Origin: Candidatus Streptomyces philanthi
GTDB lineage: Bacteria; Actinomycetota; Actinomycetes; Streptomycetales; Streptomycetaceae
Reading direction: 5' to 3'
Length of the DNA: 64,000 nt
Assembly: GCA_018114805.1 (NCBI GenBank)
Contig: CP073042.1
Span: 2,480,001-2,544,000, forward strand
Shown here piece by piece: positions 1 through 9,987 of the stretch. Every line of letters begins with the position of its first letter. The stretch's first letter is position 1. The translations under genes and the position numbers were made by a program. The notes below the pieces were generated by a model, which was not told where the DNA came from, searched no databases, and saw only the letters and a list, made by a program, of their open reading frames with translations.

Positions 1-784
1 ACCCAGTAGCCGGAGAGCCGCGGCGTCAGCAGCGGGACCGGCACGATCACCCGCCGCGGCAACCTGGCGACCTCGGCGTACCGGCGCATCATCGCCACGT
101 ACGTCATGACGTCCGGGCCGCCGATGTCGAAGGCGCGGCTCACGTCGGCGGGCAGTTCGGCGCAACCGACGAGGTAGCGCAGCACGTCGCGGACGGCGAT
201 CGGCGCTGGATGCGGGTACGCACCCAACTCGGCGTGACCATGGCCGGCAGCCGCTCGGTGATGTAGCGCAGCATCTCGAAGGACGCGGAACCGGAACCGA
301 TGATGACGGCGGCGCGCAGCACGGCGGTAGGCACGCCCGAGGCCAGCAGGATGTCACCCACCTCGGTGCGCGAGCACAGGTGCGGTGAGAGTTCGGCGGG
401 TGGTACGCCGTCCGGCGTGAGACCGCCGAGGTAGACGAGCCGGCGCACGCCCGCGGCGGCAGCCTGTTCGCCGACGGTACGGGCGGCGCGCCGGTCGGTG
501 TCCTCGAAGCTCCGCCCGGTGCCCAACGCGTGCACCAGGTAGTACGCGACGTCGCTGCCGCGCAGCGCGGCGCCCATCGCGTCGGCGTCCAGCAGGTCGC
601 CGCGCACGATCTCGACCCGGTCCGCCCAGGGGTGGGCGTACAGCTTCTCGGGCGAGCGCCCCACGCACCGCACCCGGTGGCCGGCCGCCAACAGCTCGGG
701 CACCAGGCGGCCCCCGATGTACCCCGTCGCTCCCGTGACCAGGCAGTGCAATCTCCCCGGGACGTCGTCGTTCACGCCGTTCAC
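1..784 (-). pseudogene. NAD(P)-binding SDR/epimerase-like protein, frameshifted and cut by the window edge
   Basis: Atypical short-chain dehydrogenase (NmrA/SDR_a5-like). The N-terminus has the Rossmann glycine motif GATGYIGG about 15 residues in, followed by a typical NAD(P)-binding core (VRGDLLDA, YYLVHAL, YLGGL). GTG codons at 784 and 775 are the likely starts; a longer upstream frame lacks family-like sequence. The frame breaks near 203-208. After the motif WVRTRIQ the reading must move by two bases to give PIAVRDVLRYLVGCAELPAD and then the rest of the domain, which stays open to base 1. An extra GC dinucleotide is the simplest explanation. The 3' end lies outside the window. Substrate unknown; reductase or epimerase-type activity is only inferred from the fold. 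Confidence 0.75.
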
Positions 785-1609
785 CTCGGTCGCGTGGGAG
801 CAGATTCGATCAGAGTAGGTCGAGACGGACCGGAACAGGTTGGATTGGGGCGGGTCTCGTTGGGCGAGTCGGACGAGTCCGAAGGCCGCCCGCATTCGCT
901 CGGCGCAGCCTCTTATCATGCGCGCGATACCAGACTTACTGTCAGGTAACACCGGCTGGACGCGCCTCCTTTCGAACCGTGGCCAGCGACGTCACCACGC
1001 ACACGTCCGCGCAGCGCGGGCCCGTGCGCGGTGACATACGCACCCCCGCCCCACCCCCACCCTCAGTACGCGAGCACGCCATACCCGGAGCCGCCGCTCC
1101 ACCCCGAACCACCGAGCACCACTCACCACCCCACGGGCACACACGCACCACCGCGTACCACCCCCACACCCCACGAGCGCACCACCACCCCGCAGCACCA
1201 CGCCTCACATCGCGCACCCAGCACCCATCACGCCCCACACGCCTGCCCCGCTCCACCCGCTCCACGCGCACGCCCCCCACGCCCCCACGCGGCCCGACTG
1301 GGCCGCTCGCTAGTGCCGCGCCGGGTCGCCGCCCGGTGACGCCACGTGCTGCCGCCGCGCACCGGTGCCCCGAGCACCGCGCGCCGGCGCCGCCGCCCGC
1401 GCACGGCGGCACCCCACGCCCCGCCCCAGGTAAGGCACGCCCACCTCGCGGTCGCGCCCCTGCCGGGCGGTGGGCCGAACGCCCGCCGTCCGGCGCTGTC
1501 CCCGTGCCGCCGTGCGCCCGCGCGGCCATCCGGCACGCCCCCCACGCGGCCCAGCAGACCCCGAGCAGGAGAGTCGGCCGCCGCCCCTCCCCCTCGGGGG
1601 TTCACCCTC
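785..1609. other. Intergenic, strongly C-rich on the plus strand; no convincing gene
   Basis: About 820 bases between the divergent SDR gene and the lipase. From roughly 1030 to 1600 the plus strand is dominated by C over G, so every plus-frame translation is rich in Pro, His, Thr and Arg and every minus-frame translation is rich in Gly, Arg and Val. No frame shows family-like protein, a ribosome binding site or normal Streptomyces third-position bias. It should hold the promoters of both flanking genes, but I cannot place them. Confidence 0.6.
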
Positions 1610-2614
1610 ATGAACCAGCCCCCCAACCGCCGGCGCCCCCTACGGTCCGTACACCGCTGGGCCACGGCCGTCGGCATGACCCTGTGCCTGGGCGCGGCCA
1701 CCCTCGCCGCCACCGGCCCGGCCCAAGCCGAACAGACCACCAGGACGACCCGGACCGGGCCGAGCGCGCGCCAAGCACCCGGTGGGCGGCCTGCCGGAGG
1801 CCGTAGGCAACTTCATCGCCAGCCCGAGCGCCGTCGAGGGCGCCAACGACTGGCGGTGCGAACCGACCGCCGAGCATCCGTACCCCGTCGTCCTCGCGCA
1901 CCCCACCGGCGTGAACCTCGGCGTCAACTGGACGAAGATCTCCCCCACCCTCGCCAACGCGGGCCACTGCGTCTTCGCCCTCAACTACGGCATGAACCAC
2001 CTCTCGCTCGGCCGCGTCGGCGGCCTGGCCGACATCCCCGCGTCGGCCCGGCAGTTGAGCGCCTTCGTCGACAAGGTGCTGGCCGCGACGGGCGCGCCGA
2101 AGGTCAACCTCGTCGGCCACTCGCAGGGCGGCATGATGCAGAACTACTACCTCAAGCGGCTGAACGGCGCCGGCAAGGTGGGCACCCTGGTCGACCTGTC
2201 CACGAGCAACCACGGCACCACGCTCTCGGGCCTGACCAACCTCGGCGAAGCACTCGGGGTCATCGGCTTCGTCAACAACCTCTTCGACTTCGTCGGCCTG
2301 CCGGCGCTCAAGCAGCAGGAGGTCAGCTCGCGCTTCCAGAAGGACCTCTTCGCCGACGGCGACACCGTGCCCGGCGTGCGCTACGTGGTGCTCCAGACCA
2401 CGAAGGACGCCGTCGTCACCCCGTATACACCAACGCCTTCCTCAAGGGCGACGCGGTCCGCAACATCACCATCCAGGACCAGTGCCCGGCGGACCCGGTC
2501 GGCCACGTGGGGATGTTCGTCGACGGGCCGGCCGTGCAGCACGTCGTGAACGCGCTCGGGCCCGACGACCCGCACTTCAAGCCGGCCTGCACCGACTACG
2601 GGCTGCCGCTGTAA
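1610..2614 (+). pseudogene. Secreted lipase/esterase (alpha/beta hydrolase), two frameshifts
   Basis: Starts at ATG 1610 with a signal peptide: arginine-rich N-region (NRRRPLRSVHR), hydrophobic core (GMTLCLGAATLAATG) and an AQA-type cleavage site. The mature part contains PVVLAHPTG (oxyanion region) and the nucleophile elbow GHSQGG, typical of the Lipase_2 type enzymes of actinomycetes, then VDLSTSNHGTT. The frame moves by +1 between about 1740 and 1770, just after the signal peptide. It moves again near 2424-2427, where an extra TA turns CCGTACACC into CCGTATACACC. The two shifts add up to three bases, so the C-terminus (NAFLKGDAVRN to GLPL and stop) is back in the starting frame. As it stands no active enzyme can be made. 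A perfect hairpin at 2686-2713 follows the gene. Confidence 0.8.
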
Positions 2615-2685
2615 CCGCCGGCGCACGCCCCTCCGCCCCTGCCCTCCCACCCCCGCTGAACAGCCGCGCTCACAGCGGCGCGGGG

Positions 2686-2713
2686 CGAAACGGCCGCCTC
2701 GGCGGCCGTTTCG
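2686..2713 (+). terminator. Hairpin terminator after the lipase
   Basis: Perfect 13-base arms (CGAAACGGCCGCC and its complement) around a two-base TC gap, 72 bases after the lipase stop. There is no T-tract, which is usual for Streptomyces terminators. The rest of 2615-3089 shows no gene. Confidence 0.65.
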
Positions 2714-3089
2714 TCGTACGGGGGCACCCACCGCGCACCCGCCGGCCGCACCACCGAACCCACGCCGGACATCACCCGGCTTCGGCTCACCCTCACACGC
2801 CGGCGGGGGGCGGCGCTCGGACGGACAACTACCGCTTAACATAAGGCATTTGACCTCGCGTTGCGTGCGCGTACGGGGCGCGTGGGAAGTCCGGTCAAGG
2901 GGGCTGGGGAAGCCGGGCGCACGGCCGGGTTCGGGGCCGGTGGCCCGGGTCCCGTTTCCTGGCCGAAAGGAGACCCCTCCGTTGGCCACTTCATCGGGTC
3001 ACTTCTAGTACGGAATGGGCGCACTCAGGTCCATACCGACATCCCGAGCACAACACCGGATCAGTACGAGGAGGGGCCGCCAAGCCATC

Positions 3090-3718
3090 ATGCACAGCAC
3101 TCGCACCACAAGCACCACCCGCACCACGGCCGTCGCACCGAGGCGCGCCGCGCGCCCAGCCCGCGCCATCGCCGGGGGCGCGGTCCTGGCCGCGACCCTG
3201 TTAACCGTCGGACTCACCGCGAGCGGCGCCGGCGCGGTCGGCCAGCCAGCCGGCGACCGCGGCGCGCCCGCGGCGGCCGCCATGCCCACCTGCAAGCTCG
3301 CCGGCCTCAAGGTCACGCTGGACGACGGCGGCGTGCCGGACAGCGTACGCAACGGCATGAGCCACGCGGGCACCTACCTGCGGTTCGAGAACACCACCGA
3401 CCACACCTGATCCTGCGCGGCTACCCCGGGCTCGGCCTGCAGAACACCCAGCACAAGCCGCTCACCACCAAGGCCGAGTGGGGCTCGACCTGGTACGCGA
3501 AGGACCCGGGCAAGACCAACGTACGCGTGGAGGCCGGCGACTCGGCATGGGCCGACCTGGCCTGGACCCAGTCGGGCACGGACGCCGTGCACTCCCGGCA
3601 CCTCAAGGTCACCCCGCCCGCCGAGAGCAGGTCCGCGGTCCTGAACTTCGACCGGGTCGTGGACTGGGGCCGCCTCCAGGTGACCGCCCTCGCGGACATG
3701 CCCCCGAAGATCGGCTGA
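3090..3718 (+). pseudogene. Secreted DUF4232-type protein, frameshifted
   Basis: ATG 3090 with a GAGGAGGGG stretch 13 bases upstream. The product begins with a basic region and a hydrophobic segment (AIAGGAVLAATLLTVGLTAS), i.e. a signal peptide, then a DUF4232-like domain: CKLAGLKVTLDDGG, a strand YLRFENTTDHT, then LILRGYPGLGLQ, the hallmark of this beta-sandwich family. The frame stops at TGA 3408-3410 inside the domain. Adding one C near 3404-3408 joins TTDHT to LILRGYPG, and the rest runs to the stop at 3718. A one-base loss is therefore the lesion. DUF4232 proteins are exported or lipid-anchored and have no firmly known function. Confidence 0.75.
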
Positions 3719-4502
3719 GGACGACCGACTTCGAGCCGGCCGGTCTCACACGGGCCTGACCTGGGGCTCGACTCCGCCTTCCGGCCTGACCCCGGAACTG
3801 CGGGCCTGACCTCGACCCTTCGCCCCGCCCCGGCTACGGACCGCGGGGCTGACCTGGCCTCCGGAATGCGGGCCTGACCTGGCCTCCGGGATGCGGGGCT
3901 GACCCGGGCCCTTACCTCGGAACCGAACCCGACGGTGGATCTGATTCCCGGCGTGGCCGTGGTCGCGGTCCTGGCCGTGGACACGGTCGTGGCCGTGGAC
4001 CTGGCTTCCGGCGCGGCCGTAGCCGTGACCTCGGCCATGGCCATCACCTCGGTGGATGCCCGTGGGCCACGCGTCGGCCGAGGCGGCGGGGACTGAACGG
4101 CTGGGACCGTGAGCGGGCGGGGTGACGAGTGGCCGAGGCAACCGGGACCACGCACGCCCCGGGTCGATCGGTAGGGCCCGGGGTGGGTGGCCGGTAGCGG
4201 TCGGAGGGTTGGTCAGGCCTGGGGCACCCCGTGGAACCCGGAGCGGCCGGGGCACATGGACCGCGAACCGGCCGGAACAGGCGGGCTTGGTGCTTCCGGT
4301 CAGCGCCCGGCAGAGCTGGGAGTGAACACGGCGGCATCGGTGACGACGACGGACGGCGGCCCCCGCCGTAGTTGTGCAGTCAGTCGTCGCCCCACCCCGG
4401 CGCCCCGGGGACGCCGCCGAGTGACTCGCCCCGCGCCGTGCGGCGGCGCGGCGGGTCGAGCGGAGAGTGCCGGCGTGCAGCGCCGCCGTGCCCGGTTCCG
4501 GG
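3719..4502. repeat. Intergenic with imperfect repeats built on CTGACCT
   Basis: No credible gene in about 780 bases. From about 3755 to 3915 the plus strand repeats a CTGACC core at irregular 20-45 base spacing. Two adjacent 25-base copies (3849-3873 and 3874-3898) differ at two positions. From about 3955 to 4040 a second simple pattern of CGTGG/CCGTGG words follows. Minus-frame translations give repetitive His-Gly-Asp-Arg strings that look like by-products of the repeats, not a protein family. Confidence 0.55.
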
Positions 4503-5018
4503 CTAGCTGATGTTCACGTCCACGCAGGCGTAGAAGGCGTTGGCCGTGTCGGGGACGTTCCACACCGCCAACACCTTCTGCTTGCCGGACAGGCCACCAA
4601 AGTTGACCTGGTGGGTCACGGTCTCGCCGGGCCGCGCCCCGCCGTCGTTGAACTCGGCGATCTTACTGCCGCCGACGTAGTACTGCCGGGTGCTGGTGGC
4701 GTGGCGGGCGGTCAGGCGCCAGTTGAAGCTGGTGGTGCGGCTGACGGGGGTGACCTTCCAGGGCTTGCTGTCGTCGTCCAACTCGGCGAAGGCGACGTTG
4801 CCACGGCTGCAGCTCCGCAGCCCCTTGGAGCCTTCCACGCTCTGCGGCTCGTACTTGATCGGGCCGCAGGGCAGGGCGCCGGCCGCGCACTGGGCCTGCC
4901 GGCTTGGGGGCGAGTTGATGTAACCGTGGGCGCTGGCCGAGCCGGAGGGCAGACTGACGGCCAGGATCGGCGCGATGGCCGCGCCGAGGGTGACAGCCAG
5001 CTTCTTCTTACCGCGCAT
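4503..5018 (-). CDS. AA10 lytic polysaccharide monooxygenase (chitin-active type)
   Basis: Intact single-domain protein of 171 residues. ATG 5018 is preceded by AAGGAG at good spacing. A signal peptide (KKKLAVTLGAAIAPILAVSL) ends at ASA, so the mature chain begins HGYINSPPSRQ. The N-terminal His is one half of the copper histidine brace of family AA10; the domain continues with CGPIKYEPQSVEG, FNWRLTARHATSTRQYYV (second brace His in TARHATS) and ends with a Cys pair (YACVDVNIS). AA10 enzymes cleave crystalline chitin or cellulose oxidatively outside the cell; the small single-domain form suggests chitin. A DasR-type box lies in the promoter. This is one of the few accessory genes in the first 13 kb that is undamaged. 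Confidence 0.9.
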   Translation of the reverse strand: MRGKKKLAVTLGAAIAPILAVSLPSGSASAHGYINSPPSRQAQCAAGALPCGPIKYEPQSVEGSKGLRSCSRGNVAFAELDDDSKPWKVTPVSRTTSFNWRLTARHATSTRQYYVGGSKIAEFNDGGARPGETVTHQVNFGGLSGKQKVLAVWNVPDTANAFYACVDVNIS

Positions 5019-5155
5019 GGTGGAACTCCTTGAGTGGGGCCTGCCGTGGGGGGCAGGTGACAACCGCAAGCGGCGCAGAGCCACAGGGCGTGTCAGATGG
5101 CGACCGGGTGTGGGGGCACGGGTCGTCGGCCGTAACAGCGACCCCACGCCGCCTG

Positions 5156-5171
5156 CTTGGTCTAGATCATA
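5156..5171. promoter_or_regulatory. DasR-responsive element (dre-like) upstream of the LPMO gene
   Basis: The sequence TGGTCTAGATCA matches the published dre core TGGTCTAGACCA at 11 of 12 positions and is flanked by CT on the left. It lies about 140 bases upstream of the LPMO start. A TTGACC hexamer (minus strand, 5184-5189) sits 19 bases from a possible TAGACC -10, so the box would overlap the -10 region. DasR is the GntR-type repressor of chitin and N-acetylglucosamine genes in Streptomyces; repression relieved by aminosugar phosphates is inferred. Confidence 0.7.
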
Positions 5172-5437
5172 CTGTCGGAGCGCGGTCAAGAGTTTGTTCC
5201 ATCCGAACTTTTTCCCTCCACCGCAGGAGTCGGATCGCGCCGTGCTGGCGTGCTGACGGGGCATCAGCCTTCGGATACGTCCTTCCGCAGGTCAGAGGCG
5301 TGACATGCTCGTGGGGGCGGTGGCGCGACGTCTACGAACGGGCGAGCCGCCATCGGCCGGGGATGTGGCCTTCAACGGAGCCCAACCCCGGCCCCGCACC
5401 CGGACGACAGCGCCCCAGCCCCCTACCGCGACAACAC

Positions 5438-6784
5438 CTACGGAAAGACGGCCCGAATGATGCGCACGCTGATCGGGTTCAACTCGCCGTGCGCCTCGGT
5501 CGCGTTGACCGAATAAGACCAGGGTGCGGGACAGGTCCCGGGTGGCCGCGATGGCCGTCGCGTACCCGGGTCGGGCGCCGGACTTGCCCCACACCACCGT
5601 CCCGTCCTCGCCTATGAAGCGTTGGAGACCCGCGCTGTAGGTGGCGCCCTCGATCTTCGGCAGCGTGAACATCTCCCGGTCCAGCAGCGGTTGCGGCACG
5701 ATCCTGCCCCGGAACAGCGCGCGCAACAGGCGCTCCAGGTCGGCGGTGGTCGAGATCATGTCGCCGGCCGCCCACCGGTCGGAGACGTTCCACTCCGTCG
5801 CGTCCACCAACCTGCCGTCCCGCAGCAGTTGGTAGCCGCGGTGGTGTGGCCCGTGGAGGCGCGGATCGGGCCCGCCGGGGAACGACGTGTGCCGCATCCC
5901 CGCAGGTCGCAGCACGCGTATGGTCGCCTGGTGCTCGTACGAGTCGCCCGTGATCTTCTCGATGAGCATGCCGAGGACGGTTACCCGATGTTGCCGTACC
6001 GCTGCTTCCTACAGGGGCCCTCGCCCGGGCCTCGGTAGGGCCCCTTGGCGACGGACGCGGCCACGACGGCCTCCGGGGTCAGGGTCTCGAAGCGGCGCTC
6101 GTACCCCTCCCCATCCGTCGGGCCGAGGTCGGCGCCCGGCTGGAGCCGGCTGGTGTACGTGAGCAAGTGGCGCACGGTGATGGGCGCGAAGGCGTCGGAC
6201 AGCAGCCCCGGCAGGTACTCCTGCACCGTGCCGTCCAGGTCGATCCGTCCCTCGGCGGCGAGTTGCAGCATGACGGCCGAGGTCACCACCTTGGTCGTGG
6301 ACCCGGCGCGGAACCGGGCGTCGGTCAACGCCCCGCGTCCGCTGGTCAGATCGCGTACTCCGACCTTCCCGCGCCACGTGCCGTCGCCGCCGACGCGCAC
6401 CAGCGCTGCCGTGGCGTCCCGGTCCGGCAACCCGCGCAACGCATTCTCCAGCGCCACGGCATCCGGCCCGTCCGTCGCGTCCACCGCGTCCGTCACCACC
6501 CGCGGGCCGGCCACCGAGTGCCCGGCCGTAGCACGCGACGCTTCGCCATCGGCCCGCCCGTCAGCCCACGCCGGCCCGGCCATCAGCGCCACCGACGCTG
6601 TCAGCCCGACGGCCACCGCGGCGGCCATCCCCGATCGCGCCCGGCCGCGTGTCCCGGCCCGAGCACGACTGCTGCGCTGAGCCAGGCCACTACCTCGCGG
6701 CGGTGGCCAGGGCTGGCCGTCGGACTGACGGGCGAAGTGGGCCTGCTGACCAGGTCGGGGGGCAGGCTGGGGACGGACGCTCAT
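5438..6784 (-). pseudogene. Serine hydrolase of the beta-lactamase / D-Ala-D-Ala carboxypeptidase family, two frameshifts
   Basis: ATG 6784 has CGGGAG upstream. A long basic N-region leads to a signal segment (GMAAAVAVGLTASVALMAG, then AWA). The S12-type catalytic motifs are present: SxxK in FRAGSTTKVVTS, YxN in RYGNIGYTVLG and a KSG-type third motif in VVWGKSGARPGY. The frame ends at TAA 5981-5983 immediately after YGNIG; one missing base there (GGGTAACC for GGGTACACC) joins it to YTVLGMLIEK. A second lesion near 5513, an extra T in CTTATTCGG, must be removed to recover SVNATEAHGELNP and the stop at 5438-5440. Losses of -1 and +1 are about 470 bases apart, so a reading product would be scrambled through the C-terminal half. 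It would have acted on cell-wall peptides outside the membrane. Confidence 0.75.
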
Positions 6785-6980
6785 GCGGTACTCCCGAGAC
6801 GGACGGCTCACGCGACACCGTCCATGCTGCCGAGCGCGCCACCCGGGGGAATCGGACCGTGGTACGGCACGGCCCCTGGCTGCACCCTGGCCGTCATTCC
6901 CTCACATGGCGTACCCACCATCGGGGTTGTCCCCTAGGAGGAGCCCGGGCGGAAGAGAGCCCAGCGGAAGAGCCCAGACG

Positions 6981-7022
6981 CCGAACCCCCGCGCTCCGAC
7001 CAATCGAAGCGCCGGGGTTCGG
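6981..7022 (-). terminator. Hairpin terminator downstream of glmM
   Basis: CCGAACCCC and GGGGTTCGG form a 9-base perfect stem that extends imperfectly (CGCGCT with AGCGCC) around a short loop. It lies about 135 bases past the glmM stop. The rest of the 6785-7156 gap is low-complexity (repeats of CAGGCCAG and CAGACAGA near 7075-7125) with no gene. Confidence 0.6.
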
Positions 7023-7156
7023 TGCACCGCGGTCGTACGGCCGCATCGCCCCGCGACGACCGTACGGGCAGACGAGCAGGCCAGCAGGCCAGCAGACAGA
7101 CAAACAGTCAGACAGACGGCCAAGCGGCCCCCCACACCACCCCCGCCGTCAGCCCG

Positions 7157-8515
7157 CTAGCCGAGGGCCGACTTCACCACATCCGCCAGTCGGCCCGCGA
7201 CCGACCTGGCCTGCTCGATGTCGGCGGCCTCGACCATCACGCGCACCAGCGGCTCGGTACCCGAGGGGCGCAGCAACACGCGTCCGGTGGCGCCGAGTTC
7301 GCGCTCCGCGTCGGTGACGGCGATCCGTACCTCGGGCGAGGTGGCGACGCGCGACTTGTCCACGTCCGGCACGTTGATGAGGATCTGCGGCAGCCGCTCC
7401 ATGACGCCCGCCAGGTCCGCGAGCGAGCGCCCGGTGGCGGCGATGCGCGCGGCGAGCATCAGCCCGGTCAGCGTGCCGTCGCCGGTCGTGGCGTGGTCGA
7501 GGACGATCACGTGGCCGGACTGTTCGCCGCCCAGCGCGAAGCCGCTGCGCTTCATCTCCTCAAGCACGTACCGGTCGCCGACGGCCGTCTGCACCAGGGA
7601 CAGCCCCTCGCGCTCCATCGCCAGCTTGAAGCCCAGGTTGGACATCACGGTCGCGACCACGGTGTCCTTGCGTAGGCCGCCCGCGTCGCGCACGGCCAGA
7701 GCGAGGACGGCCAGGATCTGGTCGCCGTCCACCTCGGCGCCGGTGGCGTCGACGGCCAGGCAGCGGTCGGCGTCGCCGTCGTGGGCAACGCCGAGGTCGG
7801 CGCCGTGCTCGACGACGGCGGCGCGCAGCTTGGCCAGGTGGGTGGAGCCGCAGCCGTCGTTGATGTTGAGGCCGTCCGGTTCGGTGCCGATCGTGATGAC
7901 CTCGGCCCCGGCCCGGGCGAACGCCTCGGGCGAGACCCGCGCCGCCGCGCCGTGCGCCCCATCGATGACGACCTTGAGCCCGTCGAGCCGGTTCGGCAGC
8001 ACGCCGATCAGGTGGGCGACGTAGTTGTCGAAGCCCTGGTCGTACGTGGTGACCCGGCCCACACCCGCGCCGGTCGGGCGGTCCAACGGCTCGCCGGAGG
8101 CGTGCGCGTGGTACGTCTCCTCGATCCGGTCCTCCAGCTCGTCGGCGAGCTTGTGTCCGCCGCGCGCGAAGAACTTGATGCCGTTGTCGGGCATCGCGTT
8201 GTGGCTAGCGGAGAGCATCACGCCGAGGTCGGCACCGAGCGCGCCGGTCAGGTAGGCGACGGCGGGCGTCGGCAGCACGCCCACACGCCGCACGTCCACG
8301 CCCGCGCTGGCCAGGCCGGCCACGACGGCGGCTTCAAGGAACTCCCCGGAGGCCCGCGGATCGCGTCCGACCACTGCCACCGGGCGATGGCCCTCGAACG
8401 CGCCCGCCTCGGCGAGCACATGCGCCGCCGCGACCGACAGGCTGAGCGCCAGCTCCGCTGTCAGATCGGCGTTGGCGACACCGCGCACACCGTCCGTACC
8501 GAAGAGTCGTCCCAC
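7157..8515 (-). CDS. glmM: Phosphoglucosamine mutase
   Basis: Converts glucosamine-6-phosphate to glucosamine-1-phosphate on the way to UDP-GlcNAc for peptidoglycan. Full length at 452 residues. It starts at GTG 8515 with GGAGGA at good spacing, giving [15 protein letters not shown], the family N-terminus. The phosphoserine loop is SASHNAM (around residue 104), the metal loop is DGDADRCLA and the sugar-phosphate loop is [14 protein letters not shown] near the C-terminus. It lies 160 bases downstream of rpsI on the same strand, the usual Streptomyces order rplM-rpsI-glmM, separated from rpsI by a hairpin so it probably has its own promoter. Intact. Confidence 0.97.
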   Translation of the reverse strand: MGRLFGTDGVRGVANADLTAELALSLSVAAAHVLAEAGAFEGHRPVAVVGRDPRASGEFLEAAVVAGLASAGVDVRRVGVLPTPAVAYLTGALGADLGVMLSASHNAMPDNGIKFFARGGHKLADELEDRIEETYHAHASGEPLDRPTGAGVGRVTTYDQGFDNYVAHLIGVLPNRLDGLKVVIDGAHGAAARVSPEAFARAGAEVITIGTEPDGLNINDGCGSTHLAKLRAAVVEHGADLGVAHDGDADRCLAVDATGAEVDGDQILAVLALAVRDAGGLRKDTVVATVMSNLGFKLAMEREGLSLVQTAVGDRYVLEEMKRSGFALGGEQSGHVIVLDHATTGDGTLTGLMLAARIAATGRSLADLAGVMERLPQILINVPDVDKSRVATSPEVRIAVTDAERELGATGRVLLRPSGTEPLVRVMVEAADIEQARSVAGRLADVVKSALG

Positions 8516-8589
8516 TGGTGTCCTCCGAGATCACGTCACATGAACCAGGGCTTACGTCCAGGTATACGCCCCTGGTTGTACATAACCGA

Positions 8590-8624
8590 ACGCCCCGGCA
8601 GCACGAATGGTGCCGCCGGGGCGT
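8590..8624 (-). terminator. Hairpin between rpsI and glmM
   Basis: ACGCCCCGGC pairs with GCCGGGGCGT, continued through one mismatch by GCAC/GTGC around a GAAT loop. It lies 53 bases after the rpsI stop and is the likely end of the rplM-rpsI transcript. No T-run follows. Confidence 0.65.
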
Positions 8625-8676
8625 TGGAAGCGCAGCGAGACTCGCTGCAAACCGCTGCGAAGCGTTCTGCGCGAGA

Positions 8677-9192
8677 TTAGCGCTTGCTGTACTGCGGGGC
8701 CTTGCGGGCCTTCTTCAGACCGGCCTTCTTGCGCTCGACCGCACGGTCGTCACGCTTGAGGAACCCGGCCTTTTTGAGGGCGCCACGGTTGTTGTCCTCG
8801 TCGGCCTCGTTCAGCGCACGGGCGACGCCGAGGCGCAGCGCACCGGCCTGGCCGGAGATGCCGCCGCCGCTGATGCGGGCGATGACGTCGTAGCGGTCGT
8901 CGAGCTCGAGCACCTTGAAGGGCTCGTTGACTTCCTGCTGGTGCACCTTGTTCGGGAAGTAACCCTCGAGGGTGCGACCGTTGATCTTCCACTTGCCGGT
9001 GCCCGGGACGATGCGGACGCGGGCGATGGCGTTCTTGCGACGCCCGAGGCCCGCGGCGGGCTGCGGGTCACCGAAGCGGGACGCGAGCGACTCGCTCGTG
9101 TACTCCTCGACGGGAACGTCGACGTCCTCGATGTGCTCGGTCGTCTCCACGACCTCGTCGACGACGGGGGTCTCTGCGGTGGTCTCGGCCAC
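8677..9192 (-). CDS. rpsI: 30S ribosomal protein S9 (uS9)
   Basis: 171 residues. The first 45 or so residues are an acidic extension ([18 protein letters not shown]) common in actinobacterial S9; the conserved domain begins at [14 protein letters not shown] and ends in the typical basic tail [12 protein letters not shown], which reaches toward the P-site tRNA. It is 42 bases downstream of rplM and clearly co-transcribed with it. A hairpin follows before glmM. Nothing unusual. Confidence 0.97.
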   Translation of the reverse strand: MAETTAETPVVDEVVETTEHIEDVDVPVEEYTSESLASRFGDPQPAAGLGRRKNAIARVRIVPGTGKWKINGRTLEGYFPNKVHQQEVNEPFKVLELDDRYDVIARISGGGISGQAGALRLGVARALNEADEDNNRGALKKAGFLKRDDRAVERKKAGLKKARKAPQYSKR

Positions 9193-9234
9193 GATTCTCC
9201 TCAGAATTCTTTCAGTCTTAGGGGGTGGCCGGTA

Positions 9235-9678
9235 CTACTGCGCGACCTGGGTGATCTCGAACGGGACCGGCTGCTGAGAGCCGTGCGGGTGCTCGGCACC
9301 CGAGTAGACCTTCAGCTTCGAGAGCATCTGACGGCCCAGGGTGTTCTTGGGAAGCATGCCCTTGATGGCCTTCTCGACGGCCTTCTCGGGGCTCTTCGCC
9401 AGCAGCTCGTCATAGCGGACGGACCGCAGACCACCCGGGTAACCCGAGTGGCGGTAGGCGATCTTCTGGGTCCGCTTGTTGCCGGACAGGTGCACCTTGT
9501 CGGCGTTGATGATGACGACGAAGTCACCGGTGTCGACGTGGGGCGCGTAGATCGGCTTGTGCTTGCCCCTCAGGAGGGACGCGGCCGTCGTGGCCAGACG
9601 GCCCAGGACGACGTCCTGCGCGTCAATGATGTGCCACTGGCGCTGGACATCGCCGGGCTTGGGGCTGTACGTACGCAC
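9235..9678 (-). CDS. rplM: 50S ribosomal protein L13 (uL13)
   Basis: 147 residues, normal length, GTG start at 9678 giving [20 protein letters not shown]. Signature stretches [20 protein letters not shown] and [11 protein letters not shown] are in place. It is an early-assembly protein of the large subunit and first gene of the rplM-rpsI operon. The operon promoter must lie in the roughly 300-base gap to the left-pointing ABC-F remnant (9679-9987), in which I see no gene and no clear -10/-35 pair. Confidence 0.97.
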   Translation of the reverse strand: MRTYSPKPGDVQRQWHIIDAQDVVLGRLATTAASLLRGKHKPIYAPHVDTGDFVVIINADKVHLSGNKRTQKIAYRHSGYPGGLRSVRYDELLAKSPEKAVEKAIKGMLPKNTLGRQMLSKLKVYSGAEHPHGSQQPVPFEITQVAQ

Positions 9679-9987
9679 GTCTTAGCCTTCGCTTCTTCAG
9701 TGATGGGGTCTCCCCTGATCCGCGAGGATCAAGAGGACGAAGTCCTGACAAGGCCACCCGGACGATCACCACAGCCGTGGCGGCACGCCGGGGACGCAAC
9801 CCGAGTGCCTGCCGCTGGTCATCGGCCCGGTGGACCGGCGTAAGGGCCCCTCACGTGAGATCGAGCAAGCCAATACGCATAACGAACTCGCAGAATACCG
9901 GCCCGCCCCCATCCGGGTCAAAACAGCCGGCCAGCCCCCGCCTCGGCTCCCGGTCCCGGCCTCCGGCGCCAGCCCGCCCCGCCGCCG

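Noticed and set aside
979..1806. Long plus-strand reading frame rich in Pro, His and Thr upstream of the lipase
   Set aside because: Composition follows the C-rich strand, no start signal, no family resemblance and it runs into the lipase in a wrong phase.
3746..4255. Minus-strand His/Gly/Arg-rich frames in the CTGACCT region
   Set aside because: Repetitive by-products of the DNA repeat, no start site and no known family.
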